Below, in pieces: positions 1 through 11,505 of a stretch of 64,000 nucleotides of DNA. The translations under genes were made by a program, and so were the position numbers. How positions within the stretch are numbered: position 1 is the first letter of the stretch; each line of letters begins with the position of its first letter. The stretch covers positions 14,415,969 through 14,479,968 of the forward strand of contig OZ007506.1 of assembly GCA_963931865.1 (NCBI GenBank). Direction: 5' to 3'. The notes under the pieces are model-generated. The model was not told the DNA's origin and searched no databases. It saw only the letters and a list, made by a program, of their open reading frames with translations. This stretch comes from Axinella damicornis (Eukaryota > Porifera > Demospongiae > Axinellida > Axinellidae).

Positions 1-340
1 CCATAATCATGGTTGAAGTGGTGAACTTCACTACCTAAATGTGTCACTACCATGTAGTGAAAGTAAAAGTGGCGAATATCACCACCCACACAGTTTTGTC
101 ATTACCATGTACATGTAGCTAGTGAACATCACCACAACTGTTAGTGATGTTTACCACACATTTTTTACAGTGGCGCGCACATGGAGTACAGTTCACACAC
201 ACGCATGAGATAAAAGGTAGTCCCTCGTTTTGATTGCTATAAAGTAGATGCAAAACACTGTTTCACTCAAAACAGTCGGTGCATGGGAATGGCCTGGGAA
301 CAATTAATGCTCACTTCTCCCTCCCCTGCATAAGAGGCTA

Positions 341-1146
341 TAGCGTAAGCCGCCAATTATCGACCAGTACGTATTATCGACCAGGTAGAATACGGAATAA
401 TTTCACGTGAATGTGCCGTGAGTGAACGGTCTTTTAACCGGAAGTTAATCCATTGTGCCGTCTGCCGACTATTCAACGCATTCTTTTGTGCGTTTACAGG
501 CAAGTTCAGATCATATAACACCTGATTCGCTAAAGACTGGTATCAATCGGACCTACCGTTCACCAAAACCAGCAGAATGGAACTACAGCTGTGCCAACAG
601 GAGCTCTGAGTCCCAGCAACAACTACCCGCAGCTCTACCTGGGTTCTGTGGCCAGTTTTCAGGAAGATTGGTTCCACTGAGCCAGCACAGTCATGCAGCA
701 GTAGCCTTGTTGGTGATTTAGTAGTCCAAACAGCGTCTATGATTTGTAGTATAACACTCGTGCATGACGTTTTGCACAGAAGTCATTTGTGTACTGGTTT
801 GATACTGCTCTTATGGGAAGCCAGTTGGTTGGCTAATACTCTGATATAGGAGGCATTTCAGTCTTCAACTCTTTTAGCTGAGCGTAGCTGAGCATAGACT
901 TTGGTCGATAATTGAACATAGGAAAATGTATGGGCAGTCGATAATACGTATGCGTGGTCGATAATTGGTTGGGAATAGGCATCACAGAAGTTATTTTTGT
1001 GATCGTACATGTTTCAATAACAGGGGTTATTCTTATTCGAAATTGATCGCTCTTTCGTTTGGTGCAAGAATCAAGTTTCCAAACCGTTCCTGGACTGAGA
1101 TATGAAGGCAAGTTGAATTGTCGTCGATAATTGGCGGCTTACGCTA
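341..1146. mobile_element. non-autonomous DNA transposon with about 24-bp terminal inverted repeats
   Basis: The ends match as inverted repeats: TAGCGTAAGCCGCCAATTAT plus CGAC at 341-364 and its reverse complement at 1123-1146. The word GTCGATAATT recurs inside both ends (about 900-970), like subterminal repeats. No target duplication is obvious and no transposase is encoded. The open frame at 455-721 inside it has no recognisable domain. Confidence 0.65.
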
Positions 1147-1330
1147 CTCTCACAAAAGCTGAAGGATTGAACTTAAAAGAATTCAGCCTTACGTATGTCT
1201 ACGTACAGCTATATGACAGTGTACGTATACAGTATTCAGCTATTCTCAGCTGATGAAGAGGTGGTTGGGAAATATTACACTGCATTATCTGTTGTCACTG
1301 GATTGTAGTCTAGCTAGCTACTGCACTTAC

Positions 1331-1941
1331 CACTTGTGAGTGCCGTGGCACCCCCATCTGTATTCCCTCCACCTTCACCTTCATTCACGACTTCCCTACC
1401 TCCACTATCCTTTGGGGTCCCTCCTCCGCTATTTCCACTCATATCCCCTCCACTGCCAATATTTCTTCCACCATCAATGCCACCACCACCACCATCACTG
1501 CCACCACCACCATCACCGCCACCACCACCACCACCACCATCACCACCACCACCACCATCATCATCACCACCATCACTGCCACCACCACCACTACCACCAC
1601 CATCACCACCACCACCACCACCACCATCCCCACCACCATCATCACCATCACCATCACCACCATCATCATCACCACCACCACCATCACCACCACCACCATC
1701 ATCATCATCACCACCACCATCACCACCACCACCATCACCACCACCACCACCACCATCGCCACCACCACCATCATCATTCACAGCTCCAGCACCTTTACCA
1801 TTCATGGCTATTCCATTGCCACAACCATCATTCATAGTGTTTTTTCCACCCTCACCACTGCCATTTGCAGTCGCATCACCACCACCGCCCCCACCATTGG
1901 AGGTGGACTGGTCTGCTCCACTGGGTTTGCCGTCAGACATC
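1331..1941 (-). CDS. possible exon of a Gly/Asp-rich low-complexity protein
   Basis: This minus-strand open segment is bounded by a good acceptor (TTTTGTCCACAG before 1941) and an excellent donor (GTAAGTGCAG after 1331). It encodes Gly with interspersed Asp/Ser/Asn across a CCA/CAC microsatellite, with less repetitive flanks such as MSDGKPSGADQSTSN. I recognise no family and no neighbouring exon. The opposite strand gives an equally open Pro/Ser frame, so openness alone is weak evidence; the splice signals are the main support. Confidence 0.3.
1476..1775. repeat. CAC/CAT trinucleotide microsatellite
   Basis: About 300 bp of imperfect CCA/CAT triplets. It keeps several frames open on both strands (poly-His, poly-Pro and poly-Gly readings), which explains the cluster of overlapping reading frames here. 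Confidence 0.9.
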
Positions 1942-2233
1942 CTGTGGACAAAATCAACAATGCCAATTCAACTTCACAATGATGCGCATCAAAAAGCAGG
2001 GTTTCATACAGGATATTTTTGCTGGGGAGTGGAGATAAAGTAAAATGAAGTGCATAAAGCAGACGGCATGTGCTAGCGTTTTGGCAGATACCAAACACTT
2101 GAGTTCAAAACCACCGCATGTTAATTTAAAGTGTAGGTTTAGTAGTGTTGAACCAAACACTCAATCAAGGCATACTTTAAATTCAATATAATATTATCTT
2201 GCTGGTGGTCTAGAGAGAGTAGCTACCTACGAG

Positions 2234-2274
2234 CAGGAGCGCATGAGCCGCCGAAGGCGGCTCATGTGCTCCTG
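2234..2274. mobile_element. 41-bp palindromic hAT-like mini-element
   Basis: CAGGAGCGCATGAGCCG faces its inverted copy, leaving almost no interior. Flanks CTACGAG and CTATGAG could be a degraded duplication. The ends match the element at 19046-19267. CAG-starting ends with an approximately 8-bp duplication are hAT-like. Confidence 0.5.
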
Positions 2275-2291
2275 CTATGAGGGAGGAGGTA

Positions 2292-2330
2292 TAGCCTTGT
2301 TCCCAGGCGGTAGGCCTGTGAACAAGGTTA
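2292..2330. mobile_element. 39-bp palindromic mini-element, TAGCC...GGTTA family
   Basis: The ends TAGCCTTGTTCCCAGGC and GCCTGTGAACAAGGTTA are inverted copies. The word GAGGAGGT occurs on both sides (2283-2290 and 2333-2340). It belongs to the same end family as 2954-3064. Confidence 0.5.
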
Positions 2331-2953
2331 ATGAGGAGGTTACTATAAGGCTGAAACTGTGCCCAAGTGCACCATCCACCCATTCCTGATATTCATGGCA
2401 CACTGTCTGGACAAATGTTATCTGACGTAGCTAATTGGTACAGCTACTATAGTAGCTACTGACGTAATAATTATCAGTATGATGATGTATGACCAAGTTA
2501 TCAGGTCAAATTATAATGAGCCGAGAGCCATCAAGTCTGGCATCAGGTTGTGATACTCTGCTGCAATATTCATAAGCCACACTTCCATAAAATGGAAGAA
2601 GCTATAGGCTGGCTTCCATAAACTACAGTGGCTATAGCCATGGTTACAGGATATACATGAGGCGGTTATTCAATTAGAGGCCAAGGAGCAACGGAGGAAT
2701 AACTGCGGAGTGTTTCCTGTAACTGTGCATGCTAGCCCATGAAATGCATAAACGACAAAAGCCTGTTGGAAAGGAGTCCCTATTTTGCAAGAGTGCTCTC
2801 TGCTTCTCCCTGAGGGACACCAGCACGAACAAGTTCTCTTGTACACTGTGCGATAGCGTTTCTTCTACCCAGAACGGAAAAGGCAATTAAAGTGTGCGGT
2901 GCGCTATGCACTTGTGGCTTGTCTGATAGTACTTCACATAGCTAGCTTCTAAG

Positions 2954-3064
2954 TAGCCTTGTTCCTAGGCCTCTATCGCACCAGTATTGTCACTTGCAGT
3001 ACTACTGTGGCGCAGTACTGCAAGTGAAAAACGCTGGGGTGAGAGAAGCCTGGGAACGACACTA
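2954..3064. mobile_element. 111-bp Mutator-like MITE with perfect 9-bp target duplication
   Basis: The ends are TAGCCTTGTTCCTAGGC and GCCTGGGAACGACACTA. GCTTCTAAG occurs immediately outside both ends (2945-2953 and 3065-3073). Interior stems also pair (CACTTGCAGTACT with AGTACTGCAAGTG). A 9-bp duplication is typical of Mutator-like elements. Confidence 0.7.
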
Positions 3065-3158
3065 GCTTCTAAGTATGCTAGGTCACTATATAGCTGCACA
3101 TGGTACTACAGTGGCTTCTGTGTATGCAAAATTTTGCTGACTAGGGTGTATGTGTTAT

Positions 3159-3201
3159 TAGCCTCGTTCCCAGGCCCGTCTCAGGCCTGGGAATGAGGCT
3201 A
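3159..3201. mobile_element. 43-bp palindromic Mutator-like mini-element
   Basis: TAGCCTCGTTCCCAGGCC is followed almost at once by its inverted copy. Flanking 9-mers ATGTGTTAT and ATGAGTTAT match at 8 of 9 positions, consistent with a target duplication. Confidence 0.55.
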
Positions 3202-3317
3202 ATGAGTTATTGGCTAACTACCATACACCCCCAGTCAGCAGGATAAACGGCACCTACACACTGTAGCTAAGTGTGGAGTGAATGGTTGCATTCACATATC
3301 AAAATACAACGTATGCC

Positions 3318-3382
3318 TAGCCTCGTTCCCAGGCCCCGCCCAGCTTTTCGTCGCTTGCAGTACGGGCCTGGGAATGAGGCTA
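3318..3382. mobile_element. 65-bp palindromic element of the same TAGCC family
   Basis: TAGCCTCGTTCCCAGGCC and GGCCTGGGAATGAGGCTA form the ends. The interior CAGCTTTTCGTCGCTTGCAG recurs in other copies (9331-9424, 36604-37555). No target duplication is seen. Confidence 0.55.
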
Positions 3383-3486
3383 ATAACACATAGCTACACC
3401 CTTGTTCTTTCGTGCAGCCGAAAGCGGCGCACGGGCCTGAGGCTAGCGTATGCCATGAGTATGCTGCTTAGAGAACAGATTACCCA

Positions 3487-3615
3487 GCCTATCTTCCTAT
3501 ATAGCTACTGCAACATTGCAGTATATCTTCTTATATACTGCAACATTGCAGATTAGCCTATCTTCCTATATACATATCAGCCTATCTTCCTATATACTGC
3601 AACATTGCAGATTAA
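3487..3615. repeat. short tandem repeat, 'cctatcttcctatatactgc' type
   Basis: Three to four imperfect copies of a unit of roughly 35-50 bp containing CTATCTTCCTATATA and CAACATTGCAG. Confidence 0.6.
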
Positions 3616-4815
3616 TCACTAACAGTGATATCCTAGCAAAGCACAACTGCAGCTTGTCTCAGGCTCTCAGCAAGCATCAAGTTAAGCATTGCAGTACCAC
3701 ACCCTCAGGTATATATTGGTAGTCGCCACAAACCATGCACTGGCTGCTTCTGAATCTTCATTCGTTGGAAATAACATATTAACTTAGTTTTGTATGCATG
3801 GATGTAACACATAGCTAATACAGTATTCCAGGATTTTTTCCCACGTTGAGTGAGATAATGCAATCCAACACCTTCATCACTACAACCATACCCTATTTAT
3901 TACCTATGCTACACTCGATGTTCACGTCGGGTCAAATTCACTAAGGCAAATCATAGAAACCATATTATGTAGCCTCGTTCCCAGGTACACTGTAAGCGAC
4001 GAAGCATTTGACCGGTGATCGTGCAACGTACGACAGATCGACATCGATTTGTCAACGGGCATTTTGTGCCGCTGCAATGTCTGCTATTAGACAACGGATT
4101 ACTATAGTATATAGGCAGGTAGATCCTTAGTAGAACTCACCCCTTTCTTAGTACTGCGATGCCAGTGCCACTCGCAGAGACTTTCTTTGATGCAATCTGC
4201 GCTGCAAACGCTGCAGCGACTTCGTGACGTCACAAGCATGTACGTAAGTAAGGAGTACAGTGTACACAGTACATGTACACAAAAGGGCACTATGAGAAGT
4301 ATCCATTTCACCATCTTAGCCACTGGTGTTACAGCTGGTTGTAGTTATCTCCCTATAAAGCATCCCCTCCACTCTTCCAGATGGTGTGCTTCACTGTCCT
4401 CATGCAGGTCCAGGTCATGCATCGTTGTCAAGTACTTGTGGTGAAAGCTGGTTGTCTCATTGGCTGAACTCGAGACAGAACTTCAATCATGCAAAACAGT
4501 TCACAATATCATATGGTGGGAAACACTTGTGGAATACTGTAGCTACAGAGAACCTGCAGCTGATTCATGTAGAGAATCTCGAGGTAGTTCTTGCAGTAAA
4601 TCTCCTCCCCCTCTTTGTCCACGTTAACCTCCTTCACCATGGTAGGCATAGTCCATTACCTTCCCAATTGTGACCACATCCATTGCTGAAAGCCGATCAC
4701 TAAATGGCGCAACGTATGTAGATGTGTAAATAAGTATGTGGGGATTTAGAAATTTGGAAAGGGGGTTTCACTGGCGAAGGTAGTGAACAGAGGTGTGATT
4801 CGTGCTGATGTGTCT

Positions 4816-4936
4816 TCCGCGCAAAGCGTAGAAAAAGTTTTTTCACGGTCATTTTTCAGTTGCCTGGATGGGCTGTCATAGCACCTTCGTGCTTTGCACT
4901 GCACTGCCACTGCTCTCTGGTTTCCGTGCAAATCCC
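4816..4936. repeat. dispersed repeat, copy shared with 51792-51905
   Basis: The segment from CGCAAAGCGTAGAAAAAG through TTTTTCAGTTGCCTGGATGG to TCTGGTTTCCGTGCAA is nearly identical in direct orientation at 51792-51905, where it lies inside a larger inverted-repeat element. The surrounding 3620-4815 stretch shows no gene that I can support. Confidence 0.65.
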
Positions 4937-5228
4937 TGACCGGTTGACCGTCTGCAAAATAATGTTTAAATGTTTACCTACCTGTACCATAATATTATGG
5001 ATAATACACACTAAGTTAGTGTTTATCATCCATGACCTGTACCTGGTACGTACATAGACGGTATAGCTAGCTAAGTGAGTTAAAATAGCTGGAAGTCAGA
5101 ACTGAATATCTCAAAGTAACTCTAGGCCTAGTCAAACATCTGAAGATCAGTAAGGAACTGATACGTGAGTGTGTAACTGTGCCTCAGCCCTTGTTGTTGT
5201 TGCTGCATGCCATTGCTGCATAATCATT

Positions 5229-5275
5229 TATGTGCCGCCAAAGGGGTGGGGTGGGGTGGGGGGGGGGGGGGGGGT
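5229..5275. repeat. G-rich tract with G-quadruplex potential
   Basis: GGGGT repeats run into a long pure G run ending near 5274. Several G-runs of four or more lie within 35 bp on the plus strand. Run length is prone to assembly error. No gene is seen between 5286 and 6660. Confidence 0.7.
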
Positions 5276-6659
5276 TCATTTGCACCCCCTAAATCTGCCA
5301 CTGGGAGGGCCTCCGAGAGCTTCCCCTATGCCTGAATAGCAGGGAAGGTATCCAGAATGGAATGGAATGCAACGGAATAGAACCGGACTGAGTCATTTAG
5401 CACTAAATTTCATTGTGGCAAAGATCAATTATGGAAGGTGATGGTGTGACTCGTGACTCCACCAAGCAGCTAGAACTCTTCTGGGAGAGCTGAGTAAGAA
5501 TTTATCGTTCAATTTGTCATTTTGCTTACAATGCGGCAACTCTCTATTAATGCACTGGAACTTGTCACTCGCCACACAGTCGGGCCTGCCTTGCCGTTAA
5601 CTAACTTACTAGGAACTCTTCCTTCCTTCAGAGTCGTTATTATGTCGGTCCCTTGCAGGGCTCACAGAAGTGTCTCTCTCTCTCTGCTTGATGGAATCCA
5701 GAGTCAAATTACCTCACTTTCCATAAATTGATAGTAAGTAGCTTCGTTCCCTGACTCCTCCCCAAATTTTGTCGCATATATAAAGCAGGGACTGCTATGT
5801 AATAGGCACCTGTTGGTCAGCTATTCACATTGGAAAGGAGTAGACAATCTCTAGCTGTGAGTCTCCAAGCGGCCCCAAAGTTTGCTTCTCTGAGTATTAA
5901 ATCGATACAGTCATGGCACCTTCATGTACCATGTGTTCCGTTCCGTTCGTTTACGTATACCTTCCCTTGCTTTCAGCCACATAATTATATTCTTGGCAAG
6001 AATGGGCCCTAACAAAGCTCACTACATGCATGCTCTGCTGCCACCCACGTTTGAAATTGTTATTCGAACAGTCGCATGCAAATACAGCACACACACAGTA
6101 GTACTGCCAGAAATACACAACGGATACCATGCACGCATGCAGTTACAGTACAGTCCAAAAGGTATGTCAATCACCGCAATCCCTCCGACTCCGAGCGATC
6201 AACCTCGGCCTCCAATATTTAAAGCATAAAAGTGCAAAGGTTAACCTTGCAGACAATGTCCACGATCCAGATGGGACAATAGCTGATGAGTTGCCGTGTC
6301 TCGTGGTTGCTGCCGGCATCGATATCTCATCGCCGGCATCGATATCTCCACATAGGAACCTCACATTGTGGTCCCACAGTCTGCAGACTCCGCCAGTATC
6401 ACAGGAGTGCGTTGAGGGACAGAGAAGAAGTTAGTGTTCTGGGAGGGAGGGGATATTAGGCGATTCATGACAATCTGCAATTGAGTGTCCATATCTCCTA
6501 AGATTATCTTGCGGTGTTATTACTGCACTATTGATCCAGTAAAGAGCCATCATATTCACAGACATTCTGTACCAACTTTGAGTAGTAAACACATACCCTA
6601 TATAGTCAGTCAAGAGATGAAAGTACTTGCACCGGATGTGTACAGTGAACATGCACAGG

Positions 6660-6735
6660 TGTACAGTACTCCACTAAACTTTGACCCCTGTTCTCAGATG
6701 GAGACACAAGCATAGCATTCACTTTCTGGACCAGA
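6660..6735. repeat. dispersed repeat containing 'ctaaactttgacccc', copy 1 of 3
   Basis: The block CACTAAACTTTGACCCCTG followed by CTCAGATRGAG, CAAGCACAGCATTC recurs in direct orientation at about 11731-11808 and 13381-13465. No protein is encoded. Confidence 0.6.
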
Positions 6736-6754
6736 AGTACTTCTGGCCATGTAG

Positions 6755-6809
6755 ATTTGTGCAGCAGTATAAACAGTGCACTAGTGCACTTTTATACTGC
6801 TGCACAAAT
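6755..6809. repeat. 55-bp near-perfect palindrome
   Basis: The 19-bp arm ATTTGTGCAGCAGTATAAA pairs with TTTATACTGCTGCACAAAT. The loop is itself self-complementary (AGTGCACTAGTGCACT). A separate perfect 16-bp palindrome, CCAGAAGTACTTCTGG, lies just upstream at 6731-6746. Confidence 0.75.
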
Positions 6810-7584
6810 ATATGACGGCAATTCAGATACTCAAATGTGAAATATGGATATCTTAGGCCTTGTGACGTTTTTGTAAAATGGTCGAGGTTAAGTACACAGT
6901 TCTAGGAATTGTGGGAGAAAGTTACCAATTCACCCTAGCAGGTTTGCCAGGCCTACAGTTTGCATAATACAGATCTGGGTTATTTGCGATACCAAAAATT
7001 CCATATAATATCGGCACTACCATAGCAACATAAAATTAGCAATGCCTTATGCAAGTGGTCTGTACTCAGCATAGGCACCAGTCACTGTAGTGTGGTTGCT
7101 GAATATAACAGCGGCACTCAAACATTGTTATTTAGAAGCACATGTACGCATAATGGCGAAATGTGCAGTGAGAATTATAGTGAAACTGGTGAACTGTTTA
7201 GCAGTTTGGTGGGGTGAGCACAACGTACGCCCTGGGCTGGTTAATGCTCAATGGACTAGTGAGCTGTTGGGGTAGCATAGCATACAGAGCCTGCAGCAAA
7301 AGTGCAGTATTTTGGCTTGGACATGTGATAGATTTGGTGACCCATTGCTTGGCTGACCAGTTTATACATGCACATGTATGTAATGGATTCGATTCCCTGT
7401 CTGGGAATCCTTCTTTTGTTCATTTTTTTCTGTATACGTCATGCATGTTGCTATATAAACAGCAGGAATGTATAGCCTAGGAACGTTTGTAATATTCCAT
7501 TTGCCATCAACTTGAGACGAAATGGATACAAACAACACAGATCGAGTTATACTTCTTCAGACAACAACCACCTCCCAGGACAGT

Positions 7585-7757
7585 GTACCCACCATGAACA
7601 GCTTCTCCCTGCACTTGTCTTTGTCCTCCCCAGCACTCTCCCTGATCTTCTCCAGATCATTGTCTGCCACGCCCAGTGCTGACCCCAACTTCTCCCACTC
7701 CACTGCATCACCACACACACTCACCAAGTCCTCAGCAACAGGAGGTGAAGCTGGAGG
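7585..7757 (-). CDS. death-domain exon (isolated copy)
   Basis: On the minus strand, between an acceptor (CCCTCCCTCCAG before 7757) and a possible donor near 7585, the translation reads EDLVSVCGDAVEWEKLGSAL, then GVADNDLEKIRESAGEDKDK, then CREKLF. The W-x-x-L-G-x-x-L-G-V-x-x-x-D-L-x-x-I pattern and the ED-rich helix-3 turn are typical of the death-domain fold (homotypic adaptor domain of innate immune and apoptosis proteins). I find no partner exons nearby, so it may be part of a gene I cannot assemble, or a lone duplicate. A broken copy lies at 15031-15187. Confidence 0.5.
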
Positions 7758-8640
7758 GAGGGAAGGAAAATTCGTCGGAGTCTTAACCAGAGGGGCATTG
7801 CTTCAGCAATCTACCCCAGCCTCAATGTACGTACTGCACATGGATGGACGATATAGGCAGTAGAAATGAAAATTAATATTATCCGCCTTGGTTATAATCG
7901 AGTTAGTCTTGCGTCCTCAACACGGTGTGTATTCTCAGTGATATTTGTTGTACGAGTAGTTACATCCGCAAAAGTGCATTGACGTTGGGTGTTGCATAGT
8001 ATACACACGCGGTGCCATAAATACGCAATGAAATTTGGCAAGATTCGATGCTCTTTATCTCTGGAATCAAACCCTCAACAGTGAGAGGGACCCTTCTTCT
8101 AGCAGATCAGGTGATCAGAACGTACGCACCAAGTGCTATATCAATACTATACCGATCGACAGTATGTTTCTGTTGTACTGTTAATGTCATAATGCTTACT
8201 GTGATTTCTTCATTCCATTGTTATCCTTCAGACTTGGACAAGGGATCAATCTTGCTGCTATAGCTTATATACCCTGTGTCTAGCTATGTACAATGGGCAT
8301 GCACTAGTGAGCAATGAATATTATGCAAACGTCAGTATTGTGTGAATGGTAGCACTTTACAAAGCGTTATCACATATACAGTGGAGGACATGATGAAAGC
8401 AGACCTGATGGCACATGATCATGTGAATGTGCCAGCACCGACAGTGAAATGCATAACCATCACACACAACTGTGAGGAAGGTAGTGCACGATGGCGGTCT
8501 GCATGGGATTGATGACTGAGATTACCAAAACATGCACGTGTCTAAACTCACTTTTCTGTGAGGTCTTCTCCTGGTTGGAGGGAGGGTGGGTACTGGGCCA
8601 GTGCTCAAATAATGTGCACCAAGGTTCACTGCAGACAACG

Positions 8641-8662
8641 GGGGGGGGGGGGGGGGGGGGGG
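8641..8662. repeat. poly-G run of about 22 bp
   Basis: A pure G homopolymer. The region 7862-8640 before it has no supportable gene. Confidence 0.85.
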
Positions 8663-9330
8663 AGTACAGTACATGCTAACCTATGATCTGTGCTACTGTA
8701 TCTGATCTGTGCTGTGTAACAGACTGAATTGTTGGATCATCACAACACTCGTTTAGACAGAGACAATGCACACTAACAAAGTGAGTAGTGTTTCTACAGT
8801 CACTTGTTCCACCAAACCACAGAATGTCCCCAGAGGAAGTTTGACACAATGCTGTCACAATTCATTGGACTTGCTATAATGAACACTCCAAAGCCAATAA
8901 AACTTGAAGTGCTCCAGAGATGGGTCAGTACTATATATACTACTAGTCAATACTATTATCAGACAATCGACTAGCCTCGTTCCCAGGCTAGGGGGGAGAG
9001 AGAGGTCATTGCGCACACACACACACACACAAAATTCATGATTGTCATAACACTACAAGTTAATTGGGATGATCCATAAGTTAGCCACGGGCAACCTCGG
9101 AACAAGGCTAGCTATAAAATACGTTTTTGTGGATGCTGTGTTTGCTCGGGTATCCACGGAGCAAGTAAACTATGAGGCATAGTTCTGAAAGATGAGACCG
9201 CCCTACTAGCGAGTTGCACTCGCTACCAGGAGTTCAACTACCACATGAAGTACATGTAATACAAAACGCTAACACCCTCCAACCACACACATGACTGTCG
9301 CCCTCTCTGATCCTCTACCATCCCCTTCTG
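8663..9330. other. intergenic stretch with decayed TAGCC-type ends and a CA microsatellite
   Basis: TAGCCTCGTTCCCAGGCTA at 8973 and ...AACAAGGCTA near 9110 may bound a degraded member of the TAGCC family. A short (CA)n lies at about 9013-9031. No gene is seen. Confidence 0.4.
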
Positions 9331-9424
9331 TAGCCTCATTCCCAGACCCCAACCAGCTTTCCGTCGCTTGCAGTACGGTTAAGCAAGCAACGAAAAGCTG
9401 GGCAGGGGCCTGGAAACAAGGCTA
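9331..9424. mobile_element. 94-bp Mutator-like MITE with perfect 9-bp target duplication
   Basis: The ends TAGCCTCATTCCCAG and GGCCTGGAAACAAGGCTA are inverted copies. CCCCTTCTG flanks both sides (9322-9330 and 9425-9433). Interior stems CAGCTTTCCGTCGCTTGC and GCAAGCAACGAAAAGCTG pair, so the whole element can fold into one hairpin. Confidence 0.72.
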
Positions 9425-9804
9425 CCCCTTCTGTATGTTCTCCCTTATGGCATGCTGTTTGCAACAAAAATCCAGGACTTGTAGCGTGACATCCAAATGT
9501 TTCAACATGACGTCCAGATGTTTCAACGTGACAAAAAAAAACTGGACTTCTAACGTGATGTCCTGATGTTTCAACATGACGTCCATCTGTTTCAGCGTGA
9601 CATCCAGCTGTATAGATGTTTCACCTTGACGTCTAGCCTAGATGTATCGTGTATCGTGTATCGCGATATCGACGTGCATGACATCTAGATGCAACCTATG
9701 TTTCCCATTCCATGTGTAGGTTCCCAATTCCATGTATGCCAGCAGGTCACGTGACCAGGAAGGTGGTCACAGACCAGTGCTTGCAGAACAGTGAATTTGA
9801 CCCA

Positions 9805-10275
9805 GTTGATATCTCACTGTCCTCCTCAGAAGACGGTGCTACCTCCCACCTATAGTTTGTGGAAACACTGTACCAGCTGCTGGCAGGCTTACTGAGAGAC
9901 ATGCGCTCTCGAAAGCCCAATTGTTGCAACTTCCTAGATCCCGACAATCACAGGTTTGAGGAGCTTCACAACGGTATTGACAACCTGTTCCAAGAGCTAC
10001 GTTCAAGTGGAGTTGGCTCTGACACCAAGAGTGCTGAGGTGATTACGAAAGATGAAGAAGTGCAGCTGTGGGAGAAAGGACTGCTGGGGACTAACAGCCC
10101 CAAGGCTTTGTTCTGTGCAGTATTTTTCTTGAATGGACGGAACTTTTGTTTGCGGGGTGGTGACGAACACAGGCGTTTGAAGCTAAGCCAGATTAAGAGA
10201 TAGTGCTCTTGATCGCTATGTCTACACAGAAAATTCGTCAAAGAATCGTAGTGGTGGCATGGCTCAAATGCGAGT
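9805..10275 (+). pseudogene. decayed ZMYM/QRICH1-like (DUF3504, Crypton-derived) fragment
   Basis: The plus-strand translation includes VETLYQLLAGLLRDMRS, EVITKDEEVQLWEKGLLGT, then ALFCAVFFLNGRNFCLRGGD and EHRRLKLSQIKR. This is the catalytic-like domain shared by ZMYM2/3/4 and QRICH1, thought to derive from Crypton tyrosine recombinases. Breaks: an in-frame stop at 9853-9855 just before the best block, a stop at 10201-10203, and a frameshift after which the family continues as DRYVYTENSSKNRSGGMAQM to 10268. The reading then runs straight into the 32-bp minisatellite, so the 3' part is lost. Domain identity is fairly secure; whether the copy was a host gene or a transposon is open. Confidence 0.75.
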
Positions 10276-11505
10276 TGCTTTCATTATTGTGCCCGAGTGG
10301 GCAGTGTAACTTTCATTATTGTGCCCGAGTGGGCAGTGTAACTTTCATTATTGTGCCTGAGTGGGCAGTGTAACTTTCATTATTGTGCCTGAGTGGGCAG
10401 TGTAACTTTCATTATTGTGCCTGAGTGGGCAGTGTAACTTTCATTATTGTGCCTGAGTGGGCAGTGTAACTTTCATTATTGTGCCTGAGTGGGCAGTGTA
10501 ACTTTCATTATTGTGCCTGAGTGGGCAGTGTAACTTTCATTATTGTGCCTGGGTGGGCAGTGTAACTTTCATTATTGTGCCTGGGTGGACAGTGTAACTT
10601 TCATTATTGTGCCTGAGTGGGCAGTGTAACTTTCATTATTGTGCCTGAGTGGGCAGTGTAACTTTCATTATTGTGCCTGAGTGGGCAGTGTAACTTTCAT
10701 TATTGTGCCTGAGTGGGCAGTGTAACTTTCATTATTGTGCCTGAGTGGACAGTGTAACTTTCATTATTGTGCCTGAGTGGACAGTGTAACTTTCATTATT
10801 GTGCCTGAGTGGGCAGTGTAACTTTCATTATTGTGCCTGAGTGGACAGTGTAACTTTCATTATTGTGCCTGAGTGGGCAGTGTAACTTTCATTATTGTGC
10901 CTGAGTGGGCAGTGTAACTTTCATTATTGTGCCTGAGTGGACAGTGTAACTTTCATTATTGTGCCTGAGTGGGCAGTGTAACTTTCATTATTGTGCCTGA
11001 GTGGACAGTGTAACTTTCATTATTGTGCCTGAGTGGGCAGTGTAACTTTCATTATTGTGCCTGAGTGGGCAGTGTAACTTTCATTATTGTGCCTGAGTGG
11101 GCAGTGTAACTTTCATTATTGTGCCTGAGTGGGCAGTGTAACTTTCATTATTGTGCCTGAGTGGGCAGTGTAACTTTCATTATTGTGCCTGAGTGGGCAG
11201 TGTAACTTTCATTATTGTGCCTGAGTGGGCAGTGTAACTTTCATTATTGTGCCTGAGTGGACAGTGTAACTTTCATTATTGTGCCTGAGTGGGCAGTGTA
11301 ACTTTCATTATTGTGCCTGAGTGGGCAGTGTAACTTTCATTATTGTGCCTGAGTGGACAGTGTAACTTTCATTATTGTGCCTGAGTGGGCAGTGTAACTT
11401 TCATTATTGTGCCTGAGTGGACAGTGTAACTTTCATTATTGTGCCTGAGTGGGCAGTGTAACTTTCATTATTGTGCCTGAGTGGGCAGTGTAACTTTCAT
11501 TATTT
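10272..11505. repeat. minisatellite, 32-bp unit, about 38 copies
   Basis: The unit is CTTTCATTATTGTGCCTGAG followed by TGGGCAGTGTAA. Units abut with no spacers and differ mainly at two sites: CCCG or CCTG, and GGGCAG or GGACAG. The first two units carry CCCG and later ones CCTG. The GGACAG variant alternates with GGGCAG in the second half, suggesting amplification of multi-unit blocks. Confidence 0.95.

Noticed and set aside
455..721. 88-codon plus-strand open frame
   Set aside because: It lies inside a non-autonomous transposon, with no recognisable domain and no supporting signals.
1336..2043. Long Pro/Ser-rich and His-rich plus-strand open frames
   Set aside because: They are alternative readings of the CAC/CAT microsatellite with no splice or start support.
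10272..11505. Possible CRISPR-like array (regular 32-bp repeats)
   Set aside because: The units abut directly with no spacers, and the context is eukaryotic; it is a minisatellite.
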